Shown here in pieces: positions 17,454 to 25,677 of a DNA stretch of 64,000 nt. Every line of letters begins with the position of its first letter. Position 1 is the first letter of the stretch. A model generated the notes under the pieces. The model saw only the letters and a program-made list of their open reading frames with translations. It was not told the origin of the DNA and did no database searches. The position numbers were made by a program, and so were the translations under genes. Location: the NCBI RefSeq assembly GCF_000966285.1, contig NZ_KQ031391.1, positions 4,604,540-4,668,539 of the forward strand, given 5' to 3'. This stretch comes from Pseudofrankia sp. DC12 (GTDB taxonomy: Bacteria; Actinomycetota; Actinomycetes; Frankiales; Frankiaceae).

Positions 17454-17810
17454 AATCGACGTCGCGGCGGGCGGCCTCTTCTGGCGGATACTGCCACAGC
17501 CGGGACGGGTTTTCCGTCATACCAGCCCCATGTAGCGCTGATAGATCGCCTTGACGTTGTGGCTGATCGAGCCGTAGTAGCCGTCGGTGTGCCAGGCGTG
17601 TTGCAGCGCGGGGGCAGCTCGAACATCTCGGCGATCTCGATGCCGGTGTAGCCCTTGTTGAGAAGCCGCGTGGTCTGGTCAGGTTGGTACGCGTACAGGT
17701 CACGCTGGAGCCGAACGAAATCGAGCACGTTCTCGGTGCCCCAGGCCGGCCAGTGGTGGGAGGCGAAGACGACGTCTGCCTGGTCGGCGAAAGCTCGAGC
17801 GTTCTTCGTA
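17400..17810 (-). pseudogene. Alkylsulfatase-like gene, truncated and frameshifted
   Basis: Minus-strand pieces in different frames read like the intact enzyme at 21.1-23.0 kb: ADVVFASHHWPAWGTENVLD, FVRLQRDLYAYQPDQTTRLL, GYTGIEIAEMFELPP, then after a frameshift HAWHTDGYYGSISHNVKA, then after another YPPEEAARRDVDFMGGIAAV. The order follows the family exactly, but the metallo-beta-lactamase core and the C-terminal lipid-carrier domain are missing. This is a broken paralogue, probably from a different source, because it matches LNKGYTGIEIAEM-type sulfatases better than the intact gene does. Confidence 0.8.
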
Positions 17811-17989
17811 TTCTGGCCTTCGGCGGGCCGGCGGCGGCGGACTGGGGCCGGCGCCCGCTCCGACGCGGCGATTCGGGCGCCCGACGCCGGTAGAGTCGGG
17901 ACCGGTGTGCCGGGAAGTCTGGTCGACGCGGGAGACGACCGTAACGAGCTGGCGGCGGTGACCCCGCTCGTCGTGATGGGGCTTTTGCG

Positions 17990-19537
17990 GTGCGCGCTGT
18001 AGGGATCGTTCTCTTCCTGGTCGTTCTCGCCACCGTCGTGGCGACCTTCGCCCGGCGCTGGCGAGTGCCGGCTCCGTCACTGCTCGTGCTGGCGGGGCTC
18101 GGGGTGGCGTCGGTCCCCGGCGTGCCGGCGCTGCGCATCCCGCCGCAGACGATCGCGCTGGTCGTGCTGCCGCCGCTGTTGTACGCCGCCGCCGAGGAGC
18201 TGTCGCTGCGCGACCTGCGGGCGGTGTGGCGGCCGGTCACGATCCTCGCCTTCGGCCTGGTCTTCACCTCGGCCGCCGCGGTCGGTTTCACCGCCGTCGC
18301 GGTGACCGGCCTCCCCGCCGGGATGGCGTTCGTGCTCGGCGCGGTGCTGGCGAGCACGGACCCAGTGGCCGTGACCGCGCTCGGCCGGCGGCTGGCCCTG
18401 CCCGGCCGGGTCCAGGTGCTGGTGCAGGCGGAGAGCCTGTTCAACGACGCCACCTCGCTGGTGCTGTTCAAGGTCGCGGTCGGTGTCGCCGTGGCGGCCG
18501 GCGGGTCGGTCGAGCTGGTGCCGGCGGCCGGGGAGTTCCTGCTCCTCGGCGGGGGCGGGAGCCTGATCGGGGTGGCGGTCGCGGGCCTGGTGGGGCTGAT
18601 CCGGCGCCGCACCACCGATCCGGTGCTGGAGACCGTGATCGCGCTGGTAACGCCGTATGCGGCCTATGTGGTGGCGGAGACCGCGCACACTTCAGGAGTC
18701 ACCGCGGTCGTCGTCGCCGGCGTCGTGCTCGGCGGCTATGGCCACCGGCTCAGCGACGCGCGGATCCGGCTGCAGGTGCAGGCCGTGTACGCGGTTGTGG
18801 TGTTCCTGCTGGAGAGCGTGGTCTTCAGCATCGTCGGCCTGGAGCTGCCGGCCCTCGTGCGCGACCTGCCCGGCGGCAGCGGCTGGTGGCCGCTGCAGGC
18901 GCTGGGCCTCGCGGTGGTGCTGATCGCGGTCCGGCTGGTCTGGACACTGCCGCTCACCCGGGCGGTTCGGCCCAGCCAGGGCGCGCTGCCGTGGCGGGTC
19001 GCCGGGGTGGTTACCTGGGCTGGCACCCGTGGCGTGATGCCCCTGGCGGCCGCGCTGTCCATCCCCCTCACCGCGAGGGGTGGCTCCGCGCTGGCCGGGC
19101 GTCCGCTCGTGCTGGTGCTGACCACCGCAGTCGTGGCGATCACCCTGGTCGGGCAGGGGCTGACCCTGCCGGGCGTGGTCAACCGCTCGGGCCTGGCCCT
19201 GGAGCCCGAGCACACCGCGCGCGAGGAGGCCGAGGCCCGCGACGCGCTCAACCTGGCGGCGCTCAACCACGTCGAGCAGCTGGCCGACCTGGAGGCGCTC
19301 CCTGAGGTGGTCATCGACCGCACCCGTCGCGCCCTGGCCGCCCGCCTCGACCACGCCACCGACGGCCCGGACGGCAGCACCGTCGACGCGGCCTACCGGG
19401 CCCTTCGCCACGAGGTGCTCGCCGTCCAGAACACGGAGCTGCTCCGCCTTTACGACGAACACCGCGTCAGCGACACGACGCGCCGCCGCCTCCAGCACGA
19501 CCTCGACCGCGAGGAGATCGCGCTAGGCGACGATTGA
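17990..19537 (+). CDS. Na+/H+ antiporter (CPA1/NhaP-type)
   Basis: 515 residues from GTG 17990. About twelve TM segments are seen, with IALVVLPPLLYAAAEELSLR (TM3 PPLL motif), ASTDPVAVTALGRR, and the ion-binding ESLFNDATSLVLF with the family Asn-Asp pair. TWAGTRGVMPLAAALSIPLT is the conserved TM with the essential arginine. A soluble C-terminal tail of about 115 residues is helical and charged (HVEQLADLEALPEVVIDR and onward), as in many CPA1 proteins. It exchanges sodium or other monovalent cations for protons at the plasma membrane, for pH and salt homeostasis. It is monocistronic and convergent with the EAL gene. Confidence 0.93.
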   Translation: MRAVGIVLFLVVLATVVATFARRWRVPAPSLLVLAGLGVASVPGVPALRIPPQTIALVVLPPLLYAAAEELSLRDLRAVWRPVTILAFGLVFTSAAAVGFTAVAVTGLPAGMAFVLGAVLASTDPVAVTALGRRLALPGRVQVLVQAESLFNDATSLVLFKVAVGVAVAAGGSVELVPAAGEFLLLGGGGSLIGVAVAGLVGLIRRRTTDPVLETVIALVTPYAAYVVAETAHTSGVTAVVVAGVVLGGYGHRLSDARIRLQVQAVYAVVVFLLESVVFSIVGLELPALVRDLPGGSGWWPLQALGLAVVLIAVRLVWTLPLTRAVRPSQGALPWRVAGVVTWAGTRGVMPLAAALSIPLTARGGSALAGRPLVLVLTTAVVAITLVGQGLTLPGVVNRSGLALEPEHTAREEAEARDALNLAALNHVEQLADLEALPEVVIDRTRRALAARLDHATDGPDGSTVDAAYRALRHEVLAVQNTELLRLYDEHRVSDTTRRRLQHDLDREEIALGDD

Positions 19538-19570
19538 CCGGCTGCCGCCCCACGCGGGGTGGCCCCGCGT

Positions 19571-20839
19571 TCAGGCGACCCACCCGGTGCGGGCCGCGCC
19601 GACGGGGTGGGGGAGGCGGTTGCCGCGGCAGGCCGCCGCGGTACTGGGGGTGGGGGGACCGAGCAGGAAGCCCTGGCCGCACTCGATGCCCGTGGCGACG
19701 ACGGCCTCCAGCTCCGCGACGGTCTCGATGCCCTCTGCGACGACCCGCCCGCCGATCTCCTGGGCGATCCTGGTCAGCCCGGCCGCGACCGCCTGGCGCG
19801 CCGGGTCGAGGTCGATGCCGTGGGTGATGAAGTAGTCCATCTTGATGACCTCGGGCCGCAGGTGGAGGAGCTGTTCGAGCCCCGAGTAGCAGCTTCCGAC
19901 GTCATCGACCGCGATGTGGGTCCCGTGGCCGCGCAGGATGTCGGCGACCAACAGCAGGCCGCGGTCGTCGCCGATGTAGTCATGCTCGGTGATCTCGACG
20001 GCCACCCGTTCGGGCGTACCCGTGCTGAGCACCAGGTCGACCAGACCGCCCGTCGCCGTGGCCGGCGAGGCGTTGACGGTCAGGGTCACCTCGGCGGGAA
20101 TGTCCGGCAGCGCCCGCAGGGCGTTGCGGATCGCGGCCATCTCCAGCTCGGGCCCGAGGCCCACCGTGGCCGCCGCGGCGAACAGGTCCTTCGGTCCCTG
20201 CAGGGCGGTCGGGAACCGGGAGAGCCCCTCGAGGCCGATCACCCGGCCGGTCGAAAGCTCGACGACCGGCTGGAAGTGGACCTGCGGGCCGCCCTCGTCC
20301 AGCAGGGTCCGGATCTGCCGCCAGACTCCGCTGCGCACGTCCCACTGCTGGCGGAGATCGATCACGAACTGGGACAGGAATCCCGCGAGCAACCGCAGGA
20401 AGCTGGCGTCGCTCTCGTCGAGGCCGGGGCTCGGCTCGCGGCTGAGGCAACCGAGCATGCCGTAGGTCTCGCCCTCGGCGTCGAAGACCGGTGTAGCGGC
20501 GTACGAGCCGATGTCGAACTCCGTCGCCGACGTCACCCGCGCGGCGCGCGGATCCGCTCGGACGTCCGGGAGCACTGCCGGAATCTCGCCAGAGAGGGAC
20601 TTCTCCCACAGCGAACTGCCCTGGCGGATACTCATGCCGGGACGCACCCCGAAACAGTCCCCGTCGCCGCTCATCACCTGCAGGACGAGCAGGTCGCCCT
20701 TCAGCTGGCCGAGCCAGGCCAGCTCCATGTGCAGCCTGCGCCGCAGCACGTCGAGCAGTTCGACCAGGACGGTCCACGGCTCCGCCACCTCGGACTCGGG
20801 CCCGAGGCAGGACGCGCAGCGCCGCATTAACCGCTCCAC
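19571..20839 (-). CDS. GAF-EAL cyclic-di-GMP phosphodiesterase-like protein
   Basis: A 422-residue protein. Residues about 20-165 form a GAF-like sensor (VLLDVLRRRLHMELAWLG, GSYAATPVFDAEGETYGMLG). Residues about 175-405 form an EAL domain. Metal and substrate residues look retained: Glu in GLEGLSRFP (EGL instead of EAL), Asn in TVNASP, Glu in VEITEHD, Asp-Asp in AVDDVG, Lys in VIKMDYF, Glu in VAEGIET and Gln in GQGFLLG. The DDFGTGYS loop is changed to DDVGSCYS. It probably hydrolyses c-di-GMP or binds it as an effector, under GAF control. The N-terminus has CASC, which could be redox-active. Confidence 0.88.
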   Translation of the reverse strand: MERLMRRCASCLGPESEVAEPWTVLVELLDVLRRRLHMELAWLGQLKGDLLVLQVMSGDGDCFGVRPGMSIRQGSSLWEKSLSGEIPAVLPDVRADPRAARVTSATEFDIGSYAATPVFDAEGETYGMLGCLSREPSPGLDESDASFLRLLAGFLSQFVIDLRQQWDVRSGVWRQIRTLLDEGGPQVHFQPVVELSTGRVIGLEGLSRFPTALQGPKDLFAAAATVGLGPELEMAAIRNALRALPDIPAEVTLTVNASPATATGGLVDLVLSTGTPERVAVEITEHDYIGDDRGLLLVADILRGHGTHIAVDDVGSCYSGLEQLLHLRPEVIKMDYFITHGIDLDPARQAVAAGLTRIAQEIGGRVVAEGIETVAELEAVVATGIECGQGFLLGPPTPSTAAACRGNRLPHPVGAARTGWVA

Positions 20840-21114
20840 AAGTCCGAGCTACCCCGGCAGTTCCACCGCACACCAGACCGGTCGCGGACAGCAGCGGCCT
20901 GAGCAGCGAAAAGCCGGCCGTCACGCCCCTCGCCGGCACGAGCCTCGGTGCCCGGAGGGAGGCGTGGCCGGGGTTTTGATGGCAGGCGGTCGGGAACCCA
21001 CCGGCAACGGCGCTTCCTGCGGCCCGAGACATTTCTCCCGATTTGTCGCCGCCCTTTCAGTGGGTTCTGGGCATCACGGTCGAGATTCTTGGGATCGCGG
21101 TTGAGGGGAGAGGC

Positions 21115-23022
21115 ATGACATCCGTGCGGGAGGTCGCGCCGGCGACGGCCGCGATGCACGACGAGACGCTTCGCTACCTGGACTTCGACGACGACCGGGA
21201 CTTCGCCGACGTGCATCGCGGCCTCATCGCCGAGCTGCCGGACGGCGGCGTGGTCCGCGGCGCGGACGGACGGGTGGTCTGGGACCTCGCGGCGCTCGCC
21301 CACCCGGAGGACGCGGGCTCTCCGGCGACGGTGAACCCAAGCCTGTGGCGGCAGTCAAAGCTGATGGGAATCGGCGGCCTCTATGAGGTCGTGCCGGCCA
21401 TCTACCAGGTCCGCAACCACGACCTGGCCAACCTCACGGTCGTGGAGACGGCGGACTCCGTCGTCGTCATCGACACCGGCTGCGGGACGGAGACCGCGCG
21501 CTATGCGATGAGCCTCTACCGGACGCACCGGCCGGAAGCGGGCCCGGTGGCGGCGGTGATCTACACGCATACCCACGTCGATCATTTCGGCGGGGTGCTC
21601 GGCGTCACCTCCCACGAGGAGGTCGCGGCCGGCCGAGTCGCGATCATCGCGCCCGGCCATGACTTCGAGCGCCTGGCGCTGGGGGAGAACATCACCGCCG
21701 GCAACGTGATGGCCCGGCGGGCCGCCTATGCGTTCGGTGAGCTGCTGCCGGCGAACGAACGAGGGCTGGTCGGCTGTGGCATCGGCACCGCGGCCCTCGC
21801 CGGCGGGACGAACGGCTATCTCTCCCCGACGGACATCATCGACGAGACCGGACAGACCCGGGTGTTCGGCGGAATCACCTTCGAGTTCCAGTACACGCCT
21901 GACACCGAGGCGCCCGAGGAGATGCACGTCTGGATTCCGGAATACAGCGCGCTGAGCTGTGCCGAGAATGCCAACCACTCCCTGCACAACATCCAGACCC
22001 TGCGCGGCGCGCGAACCCGTGACGCCGCCCGTTTCGCGCATTGTCTGGACGAGGCCCTGGAACGCTACGGCGACTTGGTGGAGGTGCACTGGGGCCCGCA
22101 CACCTGGCCGGTGTGGGGGAACGCGAAGGTCCGGGCGTTCCTGGAGTCCCAGCGCGACGCGTACAAGTTCATCCACGACCAGGCCATGCGGCTGGCGAAC
22201 CACGGGTACCGCCCGGCCGAGATCGCCGAACGGCTGCGCTTCCCCGACACGCTGGCCCGGGCCTGGTGGAACCGCGGCTACCACGGGACGCTGAACCACG
22301 ACCTGAAGGCGGTGTTCCACAAGGAGCTCGGCTGGTTCGACGGCAACCCGGCAGCCCTGCACCCGCACCCGGCCAGCGTGACGGCGCCGCGCTACGTCGA
22401 GGCGATGGGAGGACCGGCCGCCCTGCTCGAACGGGCCCGCGCCGCGGTCGACGACGGGGACTACCGCTGGGCGGCGGAGCTGCTCGATCATCTGGTCACG
22501 GCGCGGCCGGACGACGCCGACGCGCGCGGCCTGCTGGCCGACGCCTACGAGCAACTCGGTTTTCAAGCCGAAGGACCGCAGTGGCGCAACATCTACCTGA
22601 CCGCCGCCCTGGAGCTGCGGAACGGGATACAGCGTGGCCTGACGTCGCCCGTGCAGCCCGCGGTCCTGATCGAGATGCCGCTGGACCTGCTGTTCGACTT
22701 CGTCGCGGTCCGGTTGGACGGCCCACGTGCGGCGCACCACCCGCTGAGCCTCAACCTGGAGGTTGGCGGGGAGCAGGGCTCGCTGCGGATCCGTAACGGC
22801 GTCCTGCACTTCCGGCGTCGCTGGCTGCCCGCGGCCGACGCCACGGTCAGGCTGTCCCGGGCCGACCTGCTGGAGATCCTCGGCCAGCCGGACCGCCTCG
22901 ACTCGCTGATCCACACCGGCGACGTCACCGTCGACGGGGATCCCGGCGCGCTGCGCGTGCTGATCGGACTGCTCGACTCCTTCGACCCATCCTTCCCCAT
23001 CGTGACGCCCGTCGCCGGCTGA
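21115..23022 (+). CDS. Alkyl sulfatase, metallo-beta-lactamase fold with SCP2 tail
   Basis: ATG 21115 follows GAGGGGAGAGG and gives 635 residues, normal for linear alkylsulfatases. The zinc-binding motif is IYTHTHVDHFGGVLG. Other family blocks are CAENANHSLHNIQTLRGA, VHWGPHTWPVWGNAKVRAFL, FLESQRDAYKFIHDQAMRLA and ELGWFDGNPAALHPH. The dimerisation helices include AELLDHLVTARPDDADARGL, and the C-terminus (from about 510) is the SCP2-like lipid-binding domain. It cleaves sulfate from alkyl sulfates such as dodecyl sulfate. No signal peptide is seen, so it is likely cytoplasmic. A dead relative lies 3.5 kb upstream. Confidence 0.9.
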   Translation: MTSVREVAPATAAMHDETLRYLDFDDDRDFADVHRGLIAELPDGGVVRGADGRVVWDLAALAHPEDAGSPATVNPSLWRQSKLMGIGGLYEVVPAIYQVRNHDLANLTVVETADSVVVIDTGCGTETARYAMSLYRTHRPEAGPVAAVIYTHTHVDHFGGVLGVTSHEEVAAGRVAIIAPGHDFERLALGENITAGNVMARRAAYAFGELLPANERGLVGCGIGTAALAGGTNGYLSPTDIIDETGQTRVFGGITFEFQYTPDTEAPEEMHVWIPEYSALSCAENANHSLHNIQTLRGARTRDAARFAHCLDEALERYGDLVEVHWGPHTWPVWGNAKVRAFLESQRDAYKFIHDQAMRLANHGYRPAEIAERLRFPDTLARAWWNRGYHGTLNHDLKAVFHKELGWFDGNPAALHPHPASVTAPRYVEAMGGPAALLERARAAVDDGDYRWAAELLDHLVTARPDDADARGLLADAYEQLGFQAEGPQWRNIYLTAALELRNGIQRGLTSPVQPAVLIEMPLDLLFDFVAVRLDGPRAAHHPLSLNLEVGGEQGSLRIRNGVLHFRRRWLPAADATVRLSRADLLEILGQPDRLDSLIHTGDVTVDGDPGALRVLIGLLDSFDPSFPIVTPVAG

Positions 23023-23084
23023 CGGCAGTCCTGAGCTGATCAGCAGGTGGATCGCCCGAGACGTTCCGCGGGCCGTGGATCTTC

Positions 23085-23100
23085 ACGTTCCGCGGAACGT
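23085..23100. promoter_or_regulatory. 16-bp perfect palindrome upstream of the mobA-like gene
   Basis: ACGTTCCGCGGAACGT reads the same on both strands and lies 34 bp before the chosen start of the next gene. A partial direct copy (ACGTTCCGCG) is at 23061-23070. The arrangement suggests an operator for a dimeric regulator. Confidence 0.5.
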
Positions 23101-23134
23101 TGTGGCCGGGCTCCTGGCGTACGAATATGAGCCG

Positions 23135-24001
23135 ATGACTGGATCACCGGCCGCGCGCCGCGGTGGCGTCGTGCTGGCCGGCGGGCGGTCCGTCCGGATG
23201 GGGACGGCGAAGGCGGCGCTGGAGTGGCACGGGTCGACGTTCCTGCGTCGGACGGTGGGCATCGTCGGGCGGGCGGTCGACGGGCCGGTGGTCGTCGTGC
23301 GGGCCAGCGGGCAGCGGCTCCCGGATCTGCCCCTCGGCACGCTGGTGGTTGACGACCCGCGCGAGGACAAGGGCCCGGTCCAGGGGATGGCGGCCGGGCT
23401 GACCGTGTTGCTCGGCCGGGCCGAGAGCGCGTTCGTCGCGTCGACCGACCTGCCGTTCCTGCATCCAGCCTTCGTCACGACGGTGCTCCGGGCGCTTGAC
23501 GGCCCGGCCGGTCCGGACGTCGTTCTGCCGGTCGCGCGTGGTTACCAGCAGCCGTTGGCCGCCGGCTACCGGACGGGGCTCGGCGAGCTCGCCGCCCGGC
23601 TGGTCGAGCAGGACCGGTTGCGTCCGGCCTTCCTCTTCGAGGCCTGCGCCGTGCTCCGGCTGGACGAAGCCGCGCTCAGGGCCGATCCGGTGCTCGCGGC
23701 CCTGGACCCGGACCTGGACTCCCTGCTGAACGTCAACACTCCCGCCGACTACGCGGCCGCCCGCGCTCGTCCGGCACCCGCCGTCGCCGTGCGGCTGGTC
23801 GGCGCGGGCGGCCCGCCGGACCCGCCCGGCGGGCCGCGGCTGGTGCCCGCGGCGACGATCCAGGAAGCCGCCGACGCCGTCCGCCTGCCGGTGGGCCGGG
23901 CGGTGACGGCGGCGCTGAACGGCGCCATGGTCACCGACGCCGCGACACCTCTCGTGCCGGGCGACGCGGTCTCCTTCCTGGTCGCCGGCCCGCGTGGCTG
24001 A
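23135..24001 (+). CDS. MobA-like NTP transferase fused to a MoaD/ThiS-like domain
   Basis: ATG 23135 gives 288 residues; a GTG at 23075 is in frame but lies before the palindrome. Residues about 9-200 are a MobA/MocA-type nucleotidyltransferase: GGVVLAGGRSVRMGTAKAAL (the LAGG-RMG-K nucleotide loop), DDPREDKGPVQGMAAGL, and STDLPFLHP (the metal Asp). Residues about 215-288 form a small beta-grasp-like tail: AATIQEAADAV, ALNGAMVTDAATPLVPGDAV, ending SFLVAGPRG. MobA adds GMP to molybdopterin, and MoaD is the sulfur carrier of the same pathway. The tail ends in RG, not GG, so thiocarboxylate chemistry is doubtful. Confidence 0.82.
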   Translation: MTGSPAARRGGVVLAGGRSVRMGTAKAALEWHGSTFLRRTVGIVGRAVDGPVVVVRASGQRLPDLPLGTLVVDDPREDKGPVQGMAAGLTVLLGRAESAFVASTDLPFLHPAFVTTVLRALDGPAGPDVVLPVARGYQQPLAAGYRTGLGELAARLVEQDRLRPAFLFEACAVLRLDEAALRADPVLAALDPDLDSLLNVNTPADYAAARARPAPAVAVRLVGAGGPPDPPGGPRLVPAATIQEAADAVRLPVGRAVTAALNGAMVTDAATPLVPGDAVSFLVAGPRG

Positions 24002-24108
24002 ACGCGAGACCGCGCACCGCACCCTCGCAGGCCGAGATCAGATCGGCGCGCGACTGCCCAGAGCCGTTCACCTTCGGGGTTGACCCCGGTACAAGGCCAG
24101 CCCGGACC

Positions 24109-24306
24109 CAGGGCTGCGGCGAGATCGCTCTCGGTAGCGTGTGGCAACTCAAGGTAGTCGGATTCGGTCGGCACGGATAGGCCGGCAGCGATGTGAACCG
24201 CCTGTGGTTACTGGGTTTCCGGATCAACTCAAAGTACTTCTCCAGGCCCGACCAGACTGGAAGCGTAGTTTGATCAATGCGGACTGTTATCTTGCCGCAG
24301 CCCTGG
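24109..24306. mobile_element. MITE copy B
   Basis: A 198-bp element in the same orientation as the 6297-6495 copy and near-identical along its length. The inverted ends CCAGGGCTGCGGCGAGAT (24109-24126) and ATCTTGCCGCAGCCCTGG (24289-24306) match at 17 of 18 positions. Flanks are CCCGGAC (24102-24108) and TCCGGAC (24307-24313), a 7-bp target duplication with one change. It has no transposase and lies between the mobA-like gene and a decayed SDR gene. Confidence 0.85.
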
Positions 24307-24584
24307 TCCGGACCCGGCATCGAGCGCAACAACCGGTCCGCCCGACGCTCTGGCCGTCTCGCGCCGTCCCGCCTGGTTCCGAGGCGCCGACTCGCCTGCG
24401 CAGACGCCGATCATCCCGGCTAGCTGGCCAAGCTGCCGCGCCTTGATCGAGAACTGCGCTGGAATAAAGAGGACAAACTGGGGCACCGAACGCCGCTTTG
24501 CCTGCGCAACGAGTGATCAACGCTTCCCGGCGGGGTGCGAGACCTCCTTGATCCCCAGATGCGCAGGGGAAACTGGTGGGCCGG

Positions 24585-24850
24585 TCACCAGGTGGTGATC
24601 ATGCCTCCGTCGATCCGGATGTCCGCGCCGGTCATGTTGGCGCGGACGTCGCTGGCCAGCGGCAGGACGGCTGCGGCCTCCTCCGGCCGGGTGAACCGAG
24701 CGGGTGAGCATCCCCGCGGCGGCGGCGGCGGCGGCGTCGTCGATGTCCGACGCGGTCGTGCCCTGGGCCGCGGACAGGTGCGCGGCGATGCCGTCCGCCC
24801 CGAGCCACAGGTCGGTCGCGGCCGGTCCCGGGGCGGCCCGCCGCGCCGGA
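24585..24850 (-). pseudogene. SDR oxidoreductase, C-terminal remnant
   Basis: Two frames joined by a frameshift read like the end of a short-chain dehydrogenase: PGPAATDLWLGADGIAAHLS, then a poly-alanine stretch, then RPEEAAAVLPLASDVRANMT and GADIRIDGGMITTW, the typical SDR C-terminus. The Rossmann glycine motif and the YxxxK active site are absent. The fragment abuts the broken ABC ATPase at about 24.9 kb. An unrelated-looking SDR N-terminus is joined to a TetR gene 5 kb away (29.7 kb), so the two could be parts of one disrupted gene, though this is unproven. Confidence 0.7.
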
Positions 24851-24900
24851 CGACACTGGCCGCCGGCGCGACGGGGCCAAGGCACGCCGTCGATGGACCG

Positions 24901-25528
24901 TCAGGCGTCGCGCAACCGCAGCACCAACCCGCCGGCCAACAGCGTCCTGCAGCTCGCTCATCAGGTGGCTGGAGACCAGCACCGTCCGGTCGCCGTCGGC
25001 GAGCGCCCGCAGGAAGCCGCGCATCCACACGATGCCCTGCGGGTCCATGCCGTTGAACGGCTCGTCGAACATCAGCACCGGTGGGTCGCCGAGCAGCGCG
25101 GCGGCGATCCCGAGCCGCTGGCGCATCCCGAGCGAGTAGCCGCCGGCCTTGCGCCGGGCTGCGCCCGCGAGGCCGACGATGTCGAGCACCTCGTCGACGC
25201 GGCGGCGGCCGAGCCCCTGCGAGTGCGCCAGCCACAGCAGGTGGTCGCGGGCGGAGCGGCCCGGCTGCTGCGCCGTCGCGTCGAGAAGCGCGCCGACCCA
25301 GCCGAGCGGGCGCGGCAGCGTCGCGTACCGCCGGCCGCCGACCAGCGCCGTGCCTGCGTCGGGCGCGTCCAGGCCGAGGACGACCCGCATCGTCGTGGAC
25401 TTGCCGGCCCCGTTCGGCCCGACAAACCCCGTCACCCGGCCCGGTGACACCGTGAAGGTCATCCCGTCCAGGGCCTTGGTCCCACCGAACCGTTTGTGCA
25501 GACCGTCAACCTCAATGCTCGTTCCCAT
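24901..25528 (-). pseudogene. ABC-2 transporter ATPase, truncated and joined to a permease tail
   Basis: From ATG 25528 (AGGAGGGG 5 nt upstream) the frame is a normal ABC ATPase: Walker A GPNGAGKSTTMR, signature YSLGMRQRLG, Walker B VLMFDEPFNGMDP and switch VLVSSHLMSEL. Homology then stops abruptly. In another frame the next bases read TLLAGGLVLRLRDA and a stop, which is how many ABC-2 permeases end. A deletion from mid-ATPase to the end of the permease explains this. The ATPase lacks its last third, so export function is lost. The intact equivalent pair is at 31.0-32.8 kb. It is divergent from the histidine kinase at 25.7 kb. Confidence 0.75.
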
Positions 25529-25677
25529 CGGTCCCCTCCTGTGGCGTGCCATTGGTGGCAGCACCGGTTTCTAGGGACCGGGCGCTGACAGGGGCCGAAC
25601 GGCGGCCGTTATCTCGTTGTTAGGCCCGGCCGGGCACCCTGGAAGGTCAGGGCCCGCGATGGCTGAAGGAGGGGACT

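Noticed and set aside
23085-23100. Palindrome considered as a LexA/SOS box
   Set aside because: Actinobacterial SOS boxes have GAAC on the left and GTTC on the right. Here the half-sites are in the opposite order (GTTC-CGCG-GAAC).
24109-24306. Small protein encoded inside the MITE (frame with GKITVRIDQTTLPVWSGLEK)
   Set aside because: The frame is kept in part of both copies only because the DNA is nearly identical. One copy has a stop soon after, there is no ribosome site, and the length and inverted ends fit a non-coding element.
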